The position numbers and the translations under genes were made by a program. From the NCBI GenBank assembly GCA_018433765.1, contig JAHDQO010000013.1, positions 283,245 to 347,244 on the forward strand: a DNA stretch of 64,000 bases, written 5' to 3'. The notes below the pieces were generated by a model that was not told the origin of the DNA, searched no databases, and saw nothing but the letters and a program-made list of their open reading frames with translations. Of the stretch, positions 1-9,588 are shown piece by piece (the stretch's first letter is position 1; each line of letters begins with the position of its first letter). This stretch comes from Tissierellales bacterium (GTDB lineage: Bacteria; Bacillota; Clostridia; Tissierellales; Sedimentibacteraceae).

Positions 1-922
<922 letters not shown>

Positions 923-929
923 AAAATAC

Positions 930-1041
930 TTTAAATAATTCCAAAATGATGATATAATGTAAATAACTTAATATTTGGCTGAGAATTAGAGAGCCGCACA
1001 TTTTACCTATGTAATGATGGGTAGATTTGTGTGGTTTTTTT
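930..1041 (+). promoter_or_regulatory. Promoter and attenuator-like leader of glpA-like gene
   Basis: A TATAAT box lies at 953-958 with a weak TTTAAA at -35. The leader holds a hairpin with arms at 994-1000 and 1028-1034, an inner TACCT/GGGTA stem, and a run of seven T at 1035-1041, which is an intrinsic terminator placed just before the SD at about 1050. A weaker alternative hairpin (GGCT 977-980 with AGCC 992-995) overlaps the 5' terminator arm. In Bacillus subtilis, glycerol genes are controlled by GlpP-dependent antitermination at such leaders. That this is a GlpP target is inference, since no glpP gene is in the window. Confidence 0.6.
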
Positions 1042-1063
1042 ATTTGAAAGGAAGGTTGTAAAA

Positions 1064-2491
1064 ATGTATGATATAGCAATTATAGGAGCAGGAGTTATTG
1101 GAACTTTTATTGCTAGAGAATTGTCAAGATATAAATTAAACATTGTTTTAATAGAAAAAGATAATGATGTTTCAAATGGCACAACAAAAGCAAACAGCGG
1201 GATTATACATGCTGGATACGATGCGGTGCCTGGAACATTAAAGGCAAAATTAAATGCTTTAGGTAATCCTATGTTTGATAAAGTGTGTGAGGAACTAGAT
1301 GTCCCATTAGAAAGGATTGGTTCTTTGGTTATTGCTTCAAATAAAGAAGAAATGAAAGCTATTAAAAAACTTTATCAAAGGGGTATAGTTAATGGAGTGC
1401 CTGATATAAAAATTATAGATAAGAATGAAGTTAGAGAGTTAGAATCAAATATAAATAATAATGTAGTTGGTGCATTATACTCAAAAACTTGCAAAATTAT
1501 AGGACCATTCGAACTAGCAATAGCTTTAGCTGAAAATGCAGTTGAAAATGGAGCAGAATTATTTCTAAACAGTAAGGTAAAGTCAATTGATAAAATAGAT
1601 AAAGGTTATAGGATTAATATGAGTGATAAATCTTTAGTTACAAAATGTGTAATTAATTGTGCAGGTGTATATGCAGATGAAATAAATAATATGGTAGCTT
1701 CACCAAGTTTTAAAATCAATCCAAGACGAGGTCAGTATTTTATACTTGATAAAAGTGCAGGAACACTAATTAATTCAGTAGTATTTCAGTGTCCGACTAA
1801 GCTTGGCAAAGGAGTTCTTGTAACAAAAACTGTACATGGAAATTTGCTTATAGGACCAGATGCAGAAGATGTAGAGGATAAAGAAAATAACCAAACTACT
1901 GCTGAAAGATTAGAGTTAATAAAAAAGGAATCAAAGAAGACTTCAGAAATGATTCCATTTAACAAAGTTATAACTTCGTTTTCAGGACTGAGGGCTTGTG
2001 GAGATACAGGAGATTTTATTATAGAAGAGTCAAAGGAAGCAGAGAAATTTATAAATGTAGCAGCAATAGAGTCCCCCGGACTATCAGCATCACCTGCTAT
2101 TGCTGAATATGTTGTTCAGAAAGTAAAAAATATTTTTGCTGAACTTCAAAATAAAGAAGACTTTAATCCTAGAAGAAAAAAAGTTATAAGGTTTATGGAA
2201 TTAAGCGATGAAGAAAAAACAAAACTTATAAAAGAAGATTCGACATATGGAAGGATAATCTGTAGATGTGAAAATATTACTGAAGGTGAGATTATAGATT
2301 GTATTCATAGGAAAGCAGGAGCATCTACAGTTGATGGTGTCAAGAGAAGATGCAGACCCGGTATGGGAAGGTGTCAAGGTGGATTTTGCGGATCTAAAGT
2401 AGTAGAAATTTTAGCTAGAGAGCTAAAAAAGAAACCACAAGATATAGTAAAAGAAAGCAAAAAATCCTATATATTAACTGGAACAAATTAA
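1064..2491 (+). CDS. FAD-dependent glycerol-3-phosphate dehydrogenase, GlpA-like, with BFD-type [2Fe-2S] domain
   Basis: This 475-aa protein has an N-terminal FAD Rossmann motif (GAGVIGT, residues 8-14), a DAO-type oxidoreductase domain, and a C-terminal BFD-like iron-sulfur domain with Cys at 400, 402, 430, 437 and 442. The family oxidises glycerol-3-phosphate to dihydroxyacetone phosphate and passes electrons to partner subunits. The start at 1064 is chosen because AAGGAAGG lies about 9 nt upstream and MYDIAIIGAG is the usual N-terminus. An in-frame ATG at 1031 lies inside the terminator hairpin. Together with the next two genes it resembles an anaerobic GlpABC-like module, although the partners differ from E. 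coli GlpB and GlpC. Confidence 0.9.
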   Translation: MYDIAIIGAGVIGTFIARELSRYKLNIVLIEKDNDVSNGTTKANSGIIHAGYDAVPGTLKAKLNALGNPMFDKVCEELDVPLERIGSLVIASNKEEMKAIKKLYQRGIVNGVPDIKIIDKNEVRELESNINNNVVGALYSKTCKIIGPFELAIALAENAVENGAELFLNSKVKSIDKIDKGYRINMSDKSLVTKCVINCAGVYADEINNMVASPSFKINPRRGQYFILDKSAGTLINSVVFQCPTKLGKGVLVTKTVHGNLLIGPDAEDVEDKENNQTTAERLELIKKESKKTSEMIPFNKVITSFSGLRACGDTGDFIIEESKEAEKFINVAAIESPGLSASPAIAEYVVQKVKNIFAELQNKEDFNPRRKKVIRFMELSDEEKTKLIKEDSTYGRIICRCENITEGEIIDCIHRKAGASTVDGVKRRCRPGMGRCQGGFCGSKVVEILARELKKKPQDIVKESKKSYILTGTN

Positions 2492-2494
2492 GAT

Positions 2495-2940
2495 AATAGT
2501 TAAAAGTGAAAAGATAAAAGTTATGGAAGTTTTATTAACATAAAACAAAATATATTTAATCTAAAAAATAAATTTACGAATTATTATGAGTAAATTAACC
2601 ATTAATTATAAACTATCAATTGTCAACTATCAACTATAAAAAAAGGTGTGAAGCACAATCAGTGTCATTCCGTGTATTTCCGTGTATTTCCGTGGCTAAA
2701 AAAAAATTTATGAAGTATGAGTAAATTAACCATTAATTATTAATTATACACTATCAACTATCAACTATAAAAGTGCGAAGCACAATTCAGTGTCATTTCG
2801 TGTATTTCCGTGGTAAGAAAAAAGATTTACGAAGTATGAGTAAATTGACCATGTTACTCGTTATTCATTACTAGTTTTTCGTTTTAGAGTATGCGAAGCA
2901 CAATTCAGTATTTTTCCGTGGTTAATATTTTATGAAAGGG
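2495..2940 (+). repeat. Mosaic intergenic repeat block (three partial copies)
   Basis: The 457-bp gap between two glp genes is filled by repeats. It holds the short hairpin at 2529-2546 (GTTTTAT, loop TAAC, ATAAAAC), AT-rich arms (gagtaaattaaccattaatta), and three copies of a GTG(C/T)GAAGCAC-like block followed by CCGTGTATTT units with 10-bp period. The copies start near 2649, 2774 and 2893. The last ends with TTCCGTGGTTAA 14 bp before the SD of the next gene. The same modules recur in nine other gaps of the window. No coding potential is seen. Confidence 0.85.
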
Positions 2941-2948
2941 TTGTTATT

Positions 2949-4214
2949 ATGATACAGTATGAAATTGTTGTTATAGGTGGAGGGCCGGCAGGATTGGCTG
3001 CTGCGGTGGAAGCAAAGAAAAATGGTATTAATAATATATTAGTAATAGAAAGAGATAAAGAATTAGGAGGTATACTCAATCAGTGTATACACAATGGGTT
3101 TGGTCTACATGTTTTTAAGGAAGAACTTACAGGACCAGAATATGCTGAAAGGTTTATTGATGAGTTAAAAAACATGGGCATAGAATATAAAACTGATACA
3201 ATGGTTCTTAATATAGATGATGAAAAAAATATAAAAGTACTTAATTCAACTGAGGGGCTATTGGAAATTAAGGCAAAAGCAGTGGTTTTATCTATGGGTT
3301 GTAGAGAAAGAACTAGAGGAGCAATAAGTATACCTGGATATAGACCAGCTGGAGTATTTACTGCAGGAGCGGCACAAAGATATATCAATATAGAAGGATA
3401 TATGGTTGGTAAAAGGGTAATAATACTTGGCTCTGGAGACATAGGACTTATTATGGCAAGGAGATTGACGTTGGAAGGTGCAGAGGTACTTGCAGTTGTT
3501 GAGGTGCTTCCTTTTTCGGGCGGACTTACAAGAAATATAGTACAATGTCTAGATGATTTTAATATACCTCTTTTATTAAGTCATACAGTTACAAAGATTG
3601 AAGGCAAGGACAGAGTTAAAGGAGTAGTAATATCTAAAGTAGATGATAATAGGAGACCTATACCTGAAACTGAGAAACATTTTAATTGCGATACATTGCT
3701 TTTGTCGGTAGGATTGATTCCTGAAAATGAACTTTCAGAAAAGGCAGGTATTGAAATTGACCCTATAACTAATGGACCTATAGTAAATGAATCAATGGAA
3801 ACAAATATTAGGGGTGTATTTGCTTGTGGAAATGTTGTTCATGTTCACGATCTTGTTGATTATGTAACAGAAGAGAGCAGCACAGCAGGAAAAAATGCAG
3901 CAAGGTATGTAAAAAACGAATTAATAAAAGATGCAGAACCAATTAAAACAAAACCGCTAAATGGTATAAGGTATATAGTACCTCATACAGTTAGAGTAGA
4001 AAATCTAGAAGACAGCCTAGACATGTTGATGAGAGTAGACAATGTATACAAAAATGCTAAATTAATTATTAAAGCTGATAAAAATATAATAAAGAAAGTT
4101 AATAAAAATCATTTAGCACCCGGTGAAATGGAGAGGATTAAAATTAAATTAAGTGAATTGAAGAACAAAAAAATATTTGATATTTCAGTAGAAGTTGAAA
4201 GAGAGGACGCATAA
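2949..4214 (+). CDS. NAD(P)/FAD-dependent oxidoreductase of the glp cluster
   Basis: A 421-aa pyridine nucleotide-disulfide oxidoreductase-like flavoprotein. It shows an N-terminal FAD motif (GGGPAGLAAA, residues 9-18), a second Rossmann motif near residue 158 (GSGDIGLIMARR), and a late FAD block with ACGNVVHVHDL. No CxxC redox disulfide is evident. Homologues sit between GlpA-like and DUF1667 genes in Firmicutes and probably take electrons from glycerol-3-phosphate oxidation. The start is ATG with AAAGGG upstream. The DUF1667 gene follows after 2 bp, so translation is probably coupled. Electron acceptor and exact role are inferred from context. Confidence 0.88.
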   Translation: MIQYEIVVIGGGPAGLAAAVEAKKNGINNILVIERDKELGGILNQCIHNGFGLHVFKEELTGPEYAERFIDELKNMGIEYKTDTMVLNIDDEKNIKVLNSTEGLLEIKAKAVVLSMGCRERTRGAISIPGYRPAGVFTAGAAQRYINIEGYMVGKRVIILGSGDIGLIMARRLTLEGAEVLAVVEVLPFSGGLTRNIVQCLDDFNIPLLLSHTVTKIEGKDRVKGVVISKVDDNRRPIPETEKHFNCDTLLLSVGLIPENELSEKAGIEIDPITNGPIVNESMETNIRGVFACGNVVHVHDLVDYVTEESSTAGKNAARYVKNELIKDAEPIKTKPLNGIRYIVPHTVRVENLEDSLDMLMRVDNVYKNAKLIIKADKNIIKKVNKNHLAPGEMERIKIKLSELKNKKIFDISVEVEREDA

Positions 4215-4216
4215 CA

Positions 4217-4582
4217 ATGGATAAAAAAGAACTAGTTTGTATTGTTTGCCCTAAAGGATGTAGATTAACTGTAATAGAAGATAAAGGATCAGAGTCAGGA
4301 TATAGAGTTGAAGGAAACACTTGTCCAAGAGGAGAAAAATATGGTATAAAAGAGTTCGTTAATCCAACTAGGATAGTGACTTCAACTGTTAAATTAAAAA
4401 ATAAGTATCACAAAAGGCTTCCTGTTAGGACTAATGGAGGTATACCAAAAGAAAGGATTTTTGACTGTATGAGTATAATAAAATCTATAGAGATAGAGCA
4501 TAAAGTTGAGGTTGGTCAAATTATAGTTAAAAATATTTTAGGAGTTGGAGTAGATTTAATAGCTACAAGAAGTATAGAATAA
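4217..4582 (+). CDS. DUF1667 protein, probable iron-sulfur partner of the glp oxidoreductases
   Basis: This 121-aa cytoplasmic protein has an N-terminal CIVCPKGC motif (Cys 8, 11 and 15) followed by TCPRGEKYG (Cys 36), a four-cysteine pattern like the cluster-binding start of molybdopterin oxidoreductases. The remainder matches DUF1667 (TRIVTSTVKLK, LPVRTNGGIPK). It always travels with FAD oxidoreductases of the type encoded upstream and probably carries a cluster in the same complex. It is the last gene of the operon. Biochemical function of DUF1667 is not established to my knowledge. Confidence 0.85.
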   Translation: MDKKELVCIVCPKGCRLTVIEDKGSESGYRVEGNTCPRGEKYGIKEFVNPTRIVTSTVKLKNKYHKRLPVRTNGGIPKERIFDCMSIIKSIEIEHKVEVGQIIVKNILGVGVDLIATRSIE

Positions 4583-4669
4583 TGATTATAGTATAATAAG
4601 TTTTTATTGTTTGATTTATTATTTGAGTTATAATAAAAGAACTAATAAATATAAATCGAGGAAGTCATT

Positions 4670-6709
4670 ATGAAAAAGAAATTAGGAATTGTTACTTATA
4701 GTGAAAATGCTGGTTTAGGTTATAAGAAAGAACTTTCAAAAGTTTTTGATGATGAAGTAGAAATAATAAATTATTCTTTTGAGCTTAATAATATTAAGAA
4801 TATTGGAAAATTAGATGTATTGTTAGTAAGCACATATTCTCAATATGAGATTATAAAAAAGCAAATTGATAAAGATGTTAATATAGTAATTATTAAGCTT
4901 ACATTATCCAAAAAAGGTTATGAAAAAATGAAAGAACTTTCTAATATTAAAACAGCTATGTTAGTAAATTTGAGCTTAGAAATGGCAATTGAAACAATAG
5001 CACTTTTAAACCAATTAGGTTTTGGTAATACAGAATTCATACCTGTATATCCTAATAGTAAAGAAATTAAAGGTGTTGATGTTGCAATTACTACAGGAGA
5101 AATGGGATATGTACCTAAAGATGTAGCACAAGTTTATGATATTGGTGATAGAGTAATAGATAAGAATACTATAGTTGAAACTGCTGTAAATCTAAACAAT
5201 GAACATATTCTGAAAACTGAAAAGGTACGCAAATATTTTGATTCTTTAGTAAGCTATGATTTAGGTATTGATTTTTTATTAAACCGATCTAATATACTAA
5301 GAAATCAGTTTGATACATTGCTTAATATAATAGAAAAAGGTATTATTGGTGTTGATTATAATGGCATAATACAGTCATGTAATGGAAATGCTAAAAAAAT
5401 CATTAATTTCAGAGATAAAAAATTATTAGGTGAAAATTCCAAATTAATTATGCCTCAAATAGATTTTGAATCTGTTATAAAAACAGGGTTACCTATCAAT
5501 AATAAGCTTGTTATTTTAAATGATAAACGTATTAGTTTGTCCATATATCCAATTTTTGAAGAACATGAGAAATGCAGTGGAGCATATGCTGTAATAGAAA
5601 ATTTTGATGTTAAAGAAAACATTCAAAATAAATTGAGATTACAATTAGAGAAAAAAGGACATATTGCAAAGTATAATATAGATGATATTATAGGTGATTC
5701 TCCTCAAATTACACAAGTTAAAAATTTAATAAGAAGAATGGCACCTTCAAAATCTACTGTCTTAATTACTGGAGAAAGTGGAACAGGAAAAGAACTAGTT
5801 GCACAAGCAATACATAATTTATCAAGTAACAAGAATAGACATTTTGTTGCAATTAATTGTGCAGCTTTCAATGCAAATCTGTTAGAAAGTGAACTCTTTG
5901 GATATGTTGAAGGTGCTTTTACAGGTGCATCAAAGGGTGGTAAAATAGGTATATTTGAAATGGCTAATAATGGAACTCTTTTTTTGGATGAAATAGGAGA
6001 AATACCTATTGAGTTGCAGTCAAGACTTTTAAGAGTCATTCAAGAGAGAGAAGTTATGCGTATTGGTGGCGATGAAATTATAAAAATTAATATTAGATTA
6101 ATTACAGCTACTAATAAAGATTTGAAAGAACAAGTTGAAAAAGGCTTATTTAGAAAAGATTTATATTATAGACTTAATGTATTACCAATTAATGTACCAC
6201 CATTAAGTGAGAGAAAAGAAGATATTCCACTTCTCTTAAATACTTTTAAAGTTAAAAACAATTCTAGTTTTGCTTTTAATGATAAAACAATTAATTTTTT
6301 GAAGAATTATATTTGGGATGGAAATATAAGAGAACTAATAAATTGTATGGAATATTTAGATAATCTCAATAAAGATGTTATTGATGTAGAAGATTTACCT
6401 TATTGTATGATTAATAAAAAAGATACTATTAAAGATACGAGAAATGATAATTCAAATGTAAATCTCAACGCAAAAGATAATACTGAATTTGTTTTAAGAG
6501 TGCTGTATAATGCTTTTAAGAATAAAAAAAGAGTAGGAAGACGTACTATAAGTAAGATTGCTTTTAAAGAAAATATATATCTATCAGAAAATGATATAAG
6601 GAAGATTCAGAATAATTTAGAAAGTTTGGGGTTTATAAATATATCTATAGGTAGAGGCGGAAGTACAATTAGTAAAAAAGGAATAGAATATATAGAAAAG
6701 AGTATTTAA
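4670..6709 (+). CDS. Sigma-54-dependent transcriptional activator (PrpR-N-like / PAS / AAA+ / winged helix)
   Basis: A 679-aa enhancer-binding protein. Residues 1-200 resemble a PrpR-type ligand-sensing domain. A PAS-like region follows around 210-320. The AAA+ domain has Walker A GESGTGKE near residue 368, the sigma-54 contact loop GAFTGA near 415, and Walker B LFLDEIGE. The C-terminus is not a usual Fis-type helix-turn-helix; it looks like a winged-helix segment (RRTISKIAF, then NNLESLGFINIS), which is less common. The downstream gene has a perfect -24/-12 promoter, so PatB and the DAACS symporter are its probable targets. Cysteine-degradation operons in Clostridioides difficile use a similar logic (CdsR). 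The inducer is unknown. Confidence 0.92.
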   Translation: MKKKLGIVTYSENAGLGYKKELSKVFDDEVEIINYSFELNNIKNIGKLDVLLVSTYSQYEIIKKQIDKDVNIVIIKLTLSKKGYEKMKELSNIKTAMLVNLSLEMAIETIALLNQLGFGNTEFIPVYPNSKEIKGVDVAITTGEMGYVPKDVAQVYDIGDRVIDKNTIVETAVNLNNEHILKTEKVRKYFDSLVSYDLGIDFLLNRSNILRNQFDTLLNIIEKGIIGVDYNGIIQSCNGNAKKIINFRDKKLLGENSKLIMPQIDFESVIKTGLPINNKLVILNDKRISLSIYPIFEEHEKCSGAYAVIENFDVKENIQNKLRLQLEKKGHIAKYNIDDIIGDSPQITQVKNLIRRMAPSKSTVLITGESGTGKELVAQAIHNLSSNKNRHFVAINCAAFNANLLESELFGYVEGAFTGASKGGKIGIFEMANNGTLFLDEIGEIPIELQSRLLRVIQEREVMRIGGDEIIKINIRLITATNKDLKEQVEKGLFRKDLYYRLNVLPINVPPLSERKEDIPLLLNTFKVKNNSSFAFNDKTINFLKNYIWDGNIRELINCMEYLDNLNKDVIDVEDLPYCMINKKDTIKDTRNDNSNVNLNAKDNTEFVLRVLYNAFKNKKRVGRRTISKIAFKENIYLSENDIRKIQNNLESLGFINISIGRGGSTISKKGIEYIEKSI

Positions 6710-6725
6710 TACAATCAATGGGTTT

Positions 6726-6769
6726 AATGGGTTAATTGTGAAGTGCAGTCAACAATTAACCCATTTTTT
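6726..6769 (+). terminator. Intrinsic terminator after the sigma-54 activator
   Basis: A 14-bp perfect stem (6726-6739 with 6752-6765) with a 12-nt loop is followed by a T-rich tract. It separates the activator gene from the sigma-54-controlled operon. Confidence 0.9.
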
Positions 6770-6860
6770 AATTCTTTATTTTTAATTTATAAAAACTAAA
6801 TAATATAAAAAACGTTAAAATATTAATAATATTGACTAATATATAAATTTATCTGTACTT

Positions 6861-6876
6861 TGGCACAAGAATTGCT
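6861..6876 (+). promoter_or_regulatory. Sigma-54 (-24/-12) promoter
   Basis: TGGCAC, 5 nt, TTGCT matches the sigma-54 consensus fully, with the GG and GC elements at the right spacing. It lies 50 bp upstream of the PatB-type gene and directly downstream of an enhancer-binding protein gene. An AT-only dyad at 6819-6833 could be an activator site, but it is too AT-rich to support strongly. Confidence 0.9.
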
Positions 6877-6925
6877 TGTATATAAACACTAAATAAAACA
6901 ATTAAAAATGGAGGTTTAAAATAAA

Positions 6926-8104
6926 ATGTATGATTTTGATAAATTAGTAGACAGAAGTAATTCTAGTTCTGTAAAGTATGAAGAAACAGGATTAAAATTT
7001 GGACGTAACGATATCATGCCATTTTGGGTAGCTGATATGGATTTTAAAGCACCAGATTTTATGATAGAAACTTTAGTTAAAAGAGCAGAACATGGAATCT
7101 TTGGTTATACAAAAAGAATGCCAGATTTTTATGATTCTATTGTTAGCTGGCTAAAAACAAGACATGATTTAGAAGTTAAAAGAGAGAATATAGAATATGG
7201 ACCAGGTGTAGTATTTCTGCTAAATATGATGGTAAGATTGTTTACTGAACCTAATGACAAAATAATTATTCAAACACCGGTATATTATCCATTCTTTTCA
7301 GTTGTAGAAGGAAATAACAGACGAATAATGGAAAATACATTGGTATTTAAAGATGGAAAATATACAATGGATTTTGAAGATTTGGAAGCAAAAGCAAGTG
7401 ACCCAGAATGTACTATGATGATTCTTTGTTCTCCCCATAATCCAGTTGGTAGAGTTTGGACAAAAGAAGAATTAACAAAGGTATCAGAAATTTGTAATAG
7501 GAATAATGTTTTGGTTTTAGCTGATGAGATACATTTTGACCTAGTATATAGTGAAAGCAAACATATTTCTTATGCTTCAATTTCTGAAGAAGCTAAAGCT
7601 AATTCTATTACCTGCACAGCACCAAGTAAAACTTTCAATATTGCTGGACTTCATACAGCATATTGTATTATGTATAACGAAGAAAGACTTACAAAATATA
7701 GAAATGCATTAGGTCAATTAGATCTTAACCGCTCAAATTCATTTAGTAGAGAAATAACTCAATCAGTTTATGAAAACGGTTCTCAATGGGTAGATGAATT
7801 GGTTGATTATTTGGAAGGTAACAGAAATTACATATGTGATTTTATAACTAAAAACATTAAGGGTATTACTCCTCATAAGATTGAAGCTACATATCTAATG
7901 TGGTTAGACTGCAGTGGATTAGGTTTAGAAAGTGAAGAAATAGAAGATTTATTTGTAAATAAAGCTAAACTTGCTCTTGATTGTGGACGTTGGTTTGGAA
8001 AATCTGGAGATAAATTTATGAGAATAAACTTTGCTAGTCCTAGGAGCATGCTTGAAACTGCTATGAAAAATCTAGAAAGAGCAGTTAAAGAATTAAAGAA
8101 ATAG
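6926..8104 (+). CDS. PLP-dependent C-S lyase / aminotransferase, MalY/PatB family
   Basis: This 392-aa fold-type I PLP enzyme matches the MalY/PatB cystathionine beta-lyase family in length and order. It begins with MPFWVADMDF, has the PLP pocket CSPHNPVGRVW and DEIHFDLV, and carries the Schiff-base lysine at K235 in APSKTFNIAGL. The family cleaves cystathionine or cysteine to pyruvate, ammonia and a thiol or sulfide. Expression should depend on the sigma-54 promoter at 6861. The symporter gene follows after 53 bp, suggesting uptake plus breakdown of a sulfur amino acid. Substrate is inferred only. Confidence 0.88.
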   Translation: MYDFDKLVDRSNSSSVKYEETGLKFGRNDIMPFWVADMDFKAPDFMIETLVKRAEHGIFGYTKRMPDFYDSIVSWLKTRHDLEVKRENIEYGPGVVFLLNMMVRLFTEPNDKIIIQTPVYYPFFSVVEGNNRRIMENTLVFKDGKYTMDFEDLEAKASDPECTMMILCSPHNPVGRVWTKEELTKVSEICNRNNVLVLADEIHFDLVYSESKHISYASISEEAKANSITCTAPSKTFNIAGLHTAYCIMYNEERLTKYRNALGQLDLNRSNSFSREITQSVYENGSQWVDELVDYLEGNRNYICDFITKNIKGITPHKIEATYLMWLDCSGLGLESEEIEDLFVNKAKLALDCGRWFGKSGDKFMRINFASPRSMLETAMKNLERAVKELKK

Positions 8105-8157
8105 TTCTTTTAATTATGAAAACGTAATGACTATATTGAAGAAAGAAAGGGAAAACT

Positions 8158-9396
8158 ATGAAACAATTTTTGAAGACGTATCAATTTTCGTTAATATTAT
8201 TAGGAAGTATGATCCTCGGAGGTATAATTGGTGCAGTATGGGGTGAAGGCGCATTGGTTCTAAAACCTGTAGCAGATACATTCATTAATTTACTGTATTG
8301 CAGCGTAGTACCATTAATATTTGTATCATTAGTGTCATCTATCTCTAGTACTAAAAACGTTAAGAAACTTGGTAAAATACTTATTGTAATGTTAATAATT
8401 TATCTTTTATCAGGTGCATTTGCAAGTATTTTTATGATAGGAGTATCAGCAATATTTGATCCTGCACAAGGTGCTGATATAGTGATGAATAAAACTGTAG
8501 ATGATCTTGCAGTTAATGCTAACATACTTGAAATGTTTACAGTAAGTGACTTTACATTATTGTGGTCTAGAAATAATTTAATGGCATTAATCATAGCGGC
8601 AATATTATTTGGTATATCTCTAATATCAATAGGAGAAAAAGGAAAGCCAGTTGTAACATTTTTCAAAGCACTTTCAGAAGTAATACTGAAATTAATTAGT
8701 ATAGTAATGTATGCTGCACCTATTGGATTAGGATGTTTCTTTGCTATGCTTATAGGTGAACATGGAAAAGCGATTGCAGGACCTTTATCTAGAGCATTAA
8801 TAGTTTTCCTATTTGCTTCAATAGTTTATTTTGTACTATCAAATACGCTATTTGCTTTTATTGGAGGCGGAAGACTTGGAATAAGAAAATTCTGGAGAAC
8901 ATCAGTTACACCAGCCTTATCCGCTTTGGGTACTTGCTCAAGTGCAGCATGTATTCCTGCTAATCTTATAGCAGCTAAGGATATTGGAATATCTGATGAA
9001 GTTGCTGATATTACTATACCTATGGGTGCAAACTTGCATAAAGATGGTGCGTGCCTTATAACAATATTAAAAATAGCGTTTATGTGTTCTGTTTTCAATA
9101 TAAATCTATTTACTCCATCAAATATGATAACAGCAGTTGTTATATCAGTAGTTGCTTCTACTGTAATGGGAGCTATACCGTCAGGTGGTTTCGTTGGAGA
9201 AATATTCATATTATCCGCATTTGGGTTCCCAAGCATTTCAGTACCAATTATGGTACTTATCGGTACTATAACAGATGCACCTGCAACAGCAATTAATGTA
9301 ACTGGTGATACAGGAGCGGCAATGATTGTTGAAAGATTTATTGAAGGTAAAGAATGGATTAAAAATAAGAAAGAATCTAGTGTAGAAAATATTTAG
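8158..9396 (+). CDS. Dicarboxylate/amino acid:cation symporter (DAACS family), possibly for a sulfur amino acid
   Basis: A 412-aa polytopic membrane protein of the DAACS (GltP/TcyP-like) family with about eight transmembrane segments. The family's serine-rich hairpin appears as LGTCSSAACIPAN and the conserved transport motif as PMGANLHKDGA; the late helix ends near GDTGAAMIVERF. Cystine carriers such as TcyP belong to this family, and its place behind a C-S lyase under a sigma-54 promoter suggests a cyst(e)ine-like substrate. That assignment is contextual. SD is GAAAGGG before ATG. Confidence 0.85.
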   Translation: MKQFLKTYQFSLILLGSMILGGIIGAVWGEGALVLKPVADTFINLLYCSVVPLIFVSLVSSISSTKNVKKLGKILIVMLIIYLLSGAFASIFMIGVSAIFDPAQGADIVMNKTVDDLAVNANILEMFTVSDFTLLWSRNNLMALIIAAILFGISLISIGEKGKPVVTFFKALSEVILKLISIVMYAAPIGLGCFFAMLIGEHGKAIAGPLSRALIVFLFASIVYFVLSNTLFAFIGGGRLGIRKFWRTSVTPALSALGTCSSAACIPANLIAAKDIGISDEVADITIPMGANLHKDGACLITILKIAFMCSVFNINLFTPSNMITAVVISVVASTVMGAIPSGGFVGEIFILSAFGFPSISVPIMVLIGTITDAPATAINVTGDTGAAMIVERFIEGKEWIKNKKESSVENI

Positions 9397-9409
9397 TTTA
9401 CTAGAAAAT

Positions 9410-9512
9410 TTGACGAATTGTGAATTAAATGGTATAATATTGAAAAATAAATATAAAATATACAATGCACATGTGTCTTACTGAAAGGTAGGTTTATAAT
9501 GTGCATTTTTTT
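9410..9512 (+). promoter_or_regulatory. Strong promoter plus attenuator-like hairpin upstream of lipase gene
   Basis: TTGACG (9410-9415), a 17-bp spacer and TATAAT (9433-9438) make a near-consensus promoter. A hairpin (AATGCACA 9464-9471 with TGTGCATT 9500-9507) ending in seven T follows within the transcript, 77 bp before the lipase start. Because the promoter lies upstream of the hairpin, this is better read as a leader attenuator than as the terminator of the symporter gene. It shares the GGTAGRTTT core with the glpA leader. Confidence 0.65.
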
Positions 9513-9588
9513 CTTTTATGTAAGCAATATCAATAACTACATATTTAACAACCATCTAAATTTTATTATTTAAAGGAGGTTTTAATAC

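Noticed and set aside
3080..3545. Antisense frames opposite the FAD oxidoreductase
   Set aside because: Composition follows from the codons of the real gene on the plus strand; no independent start signals.
9464..9512. Hairpin as simple terminator of the DAACS symporter gene
   Set aside because: A near-consensus promoter lies between the symporter stop and the hairpin, so the hairpin is in the lipase leader; it could still serve both.
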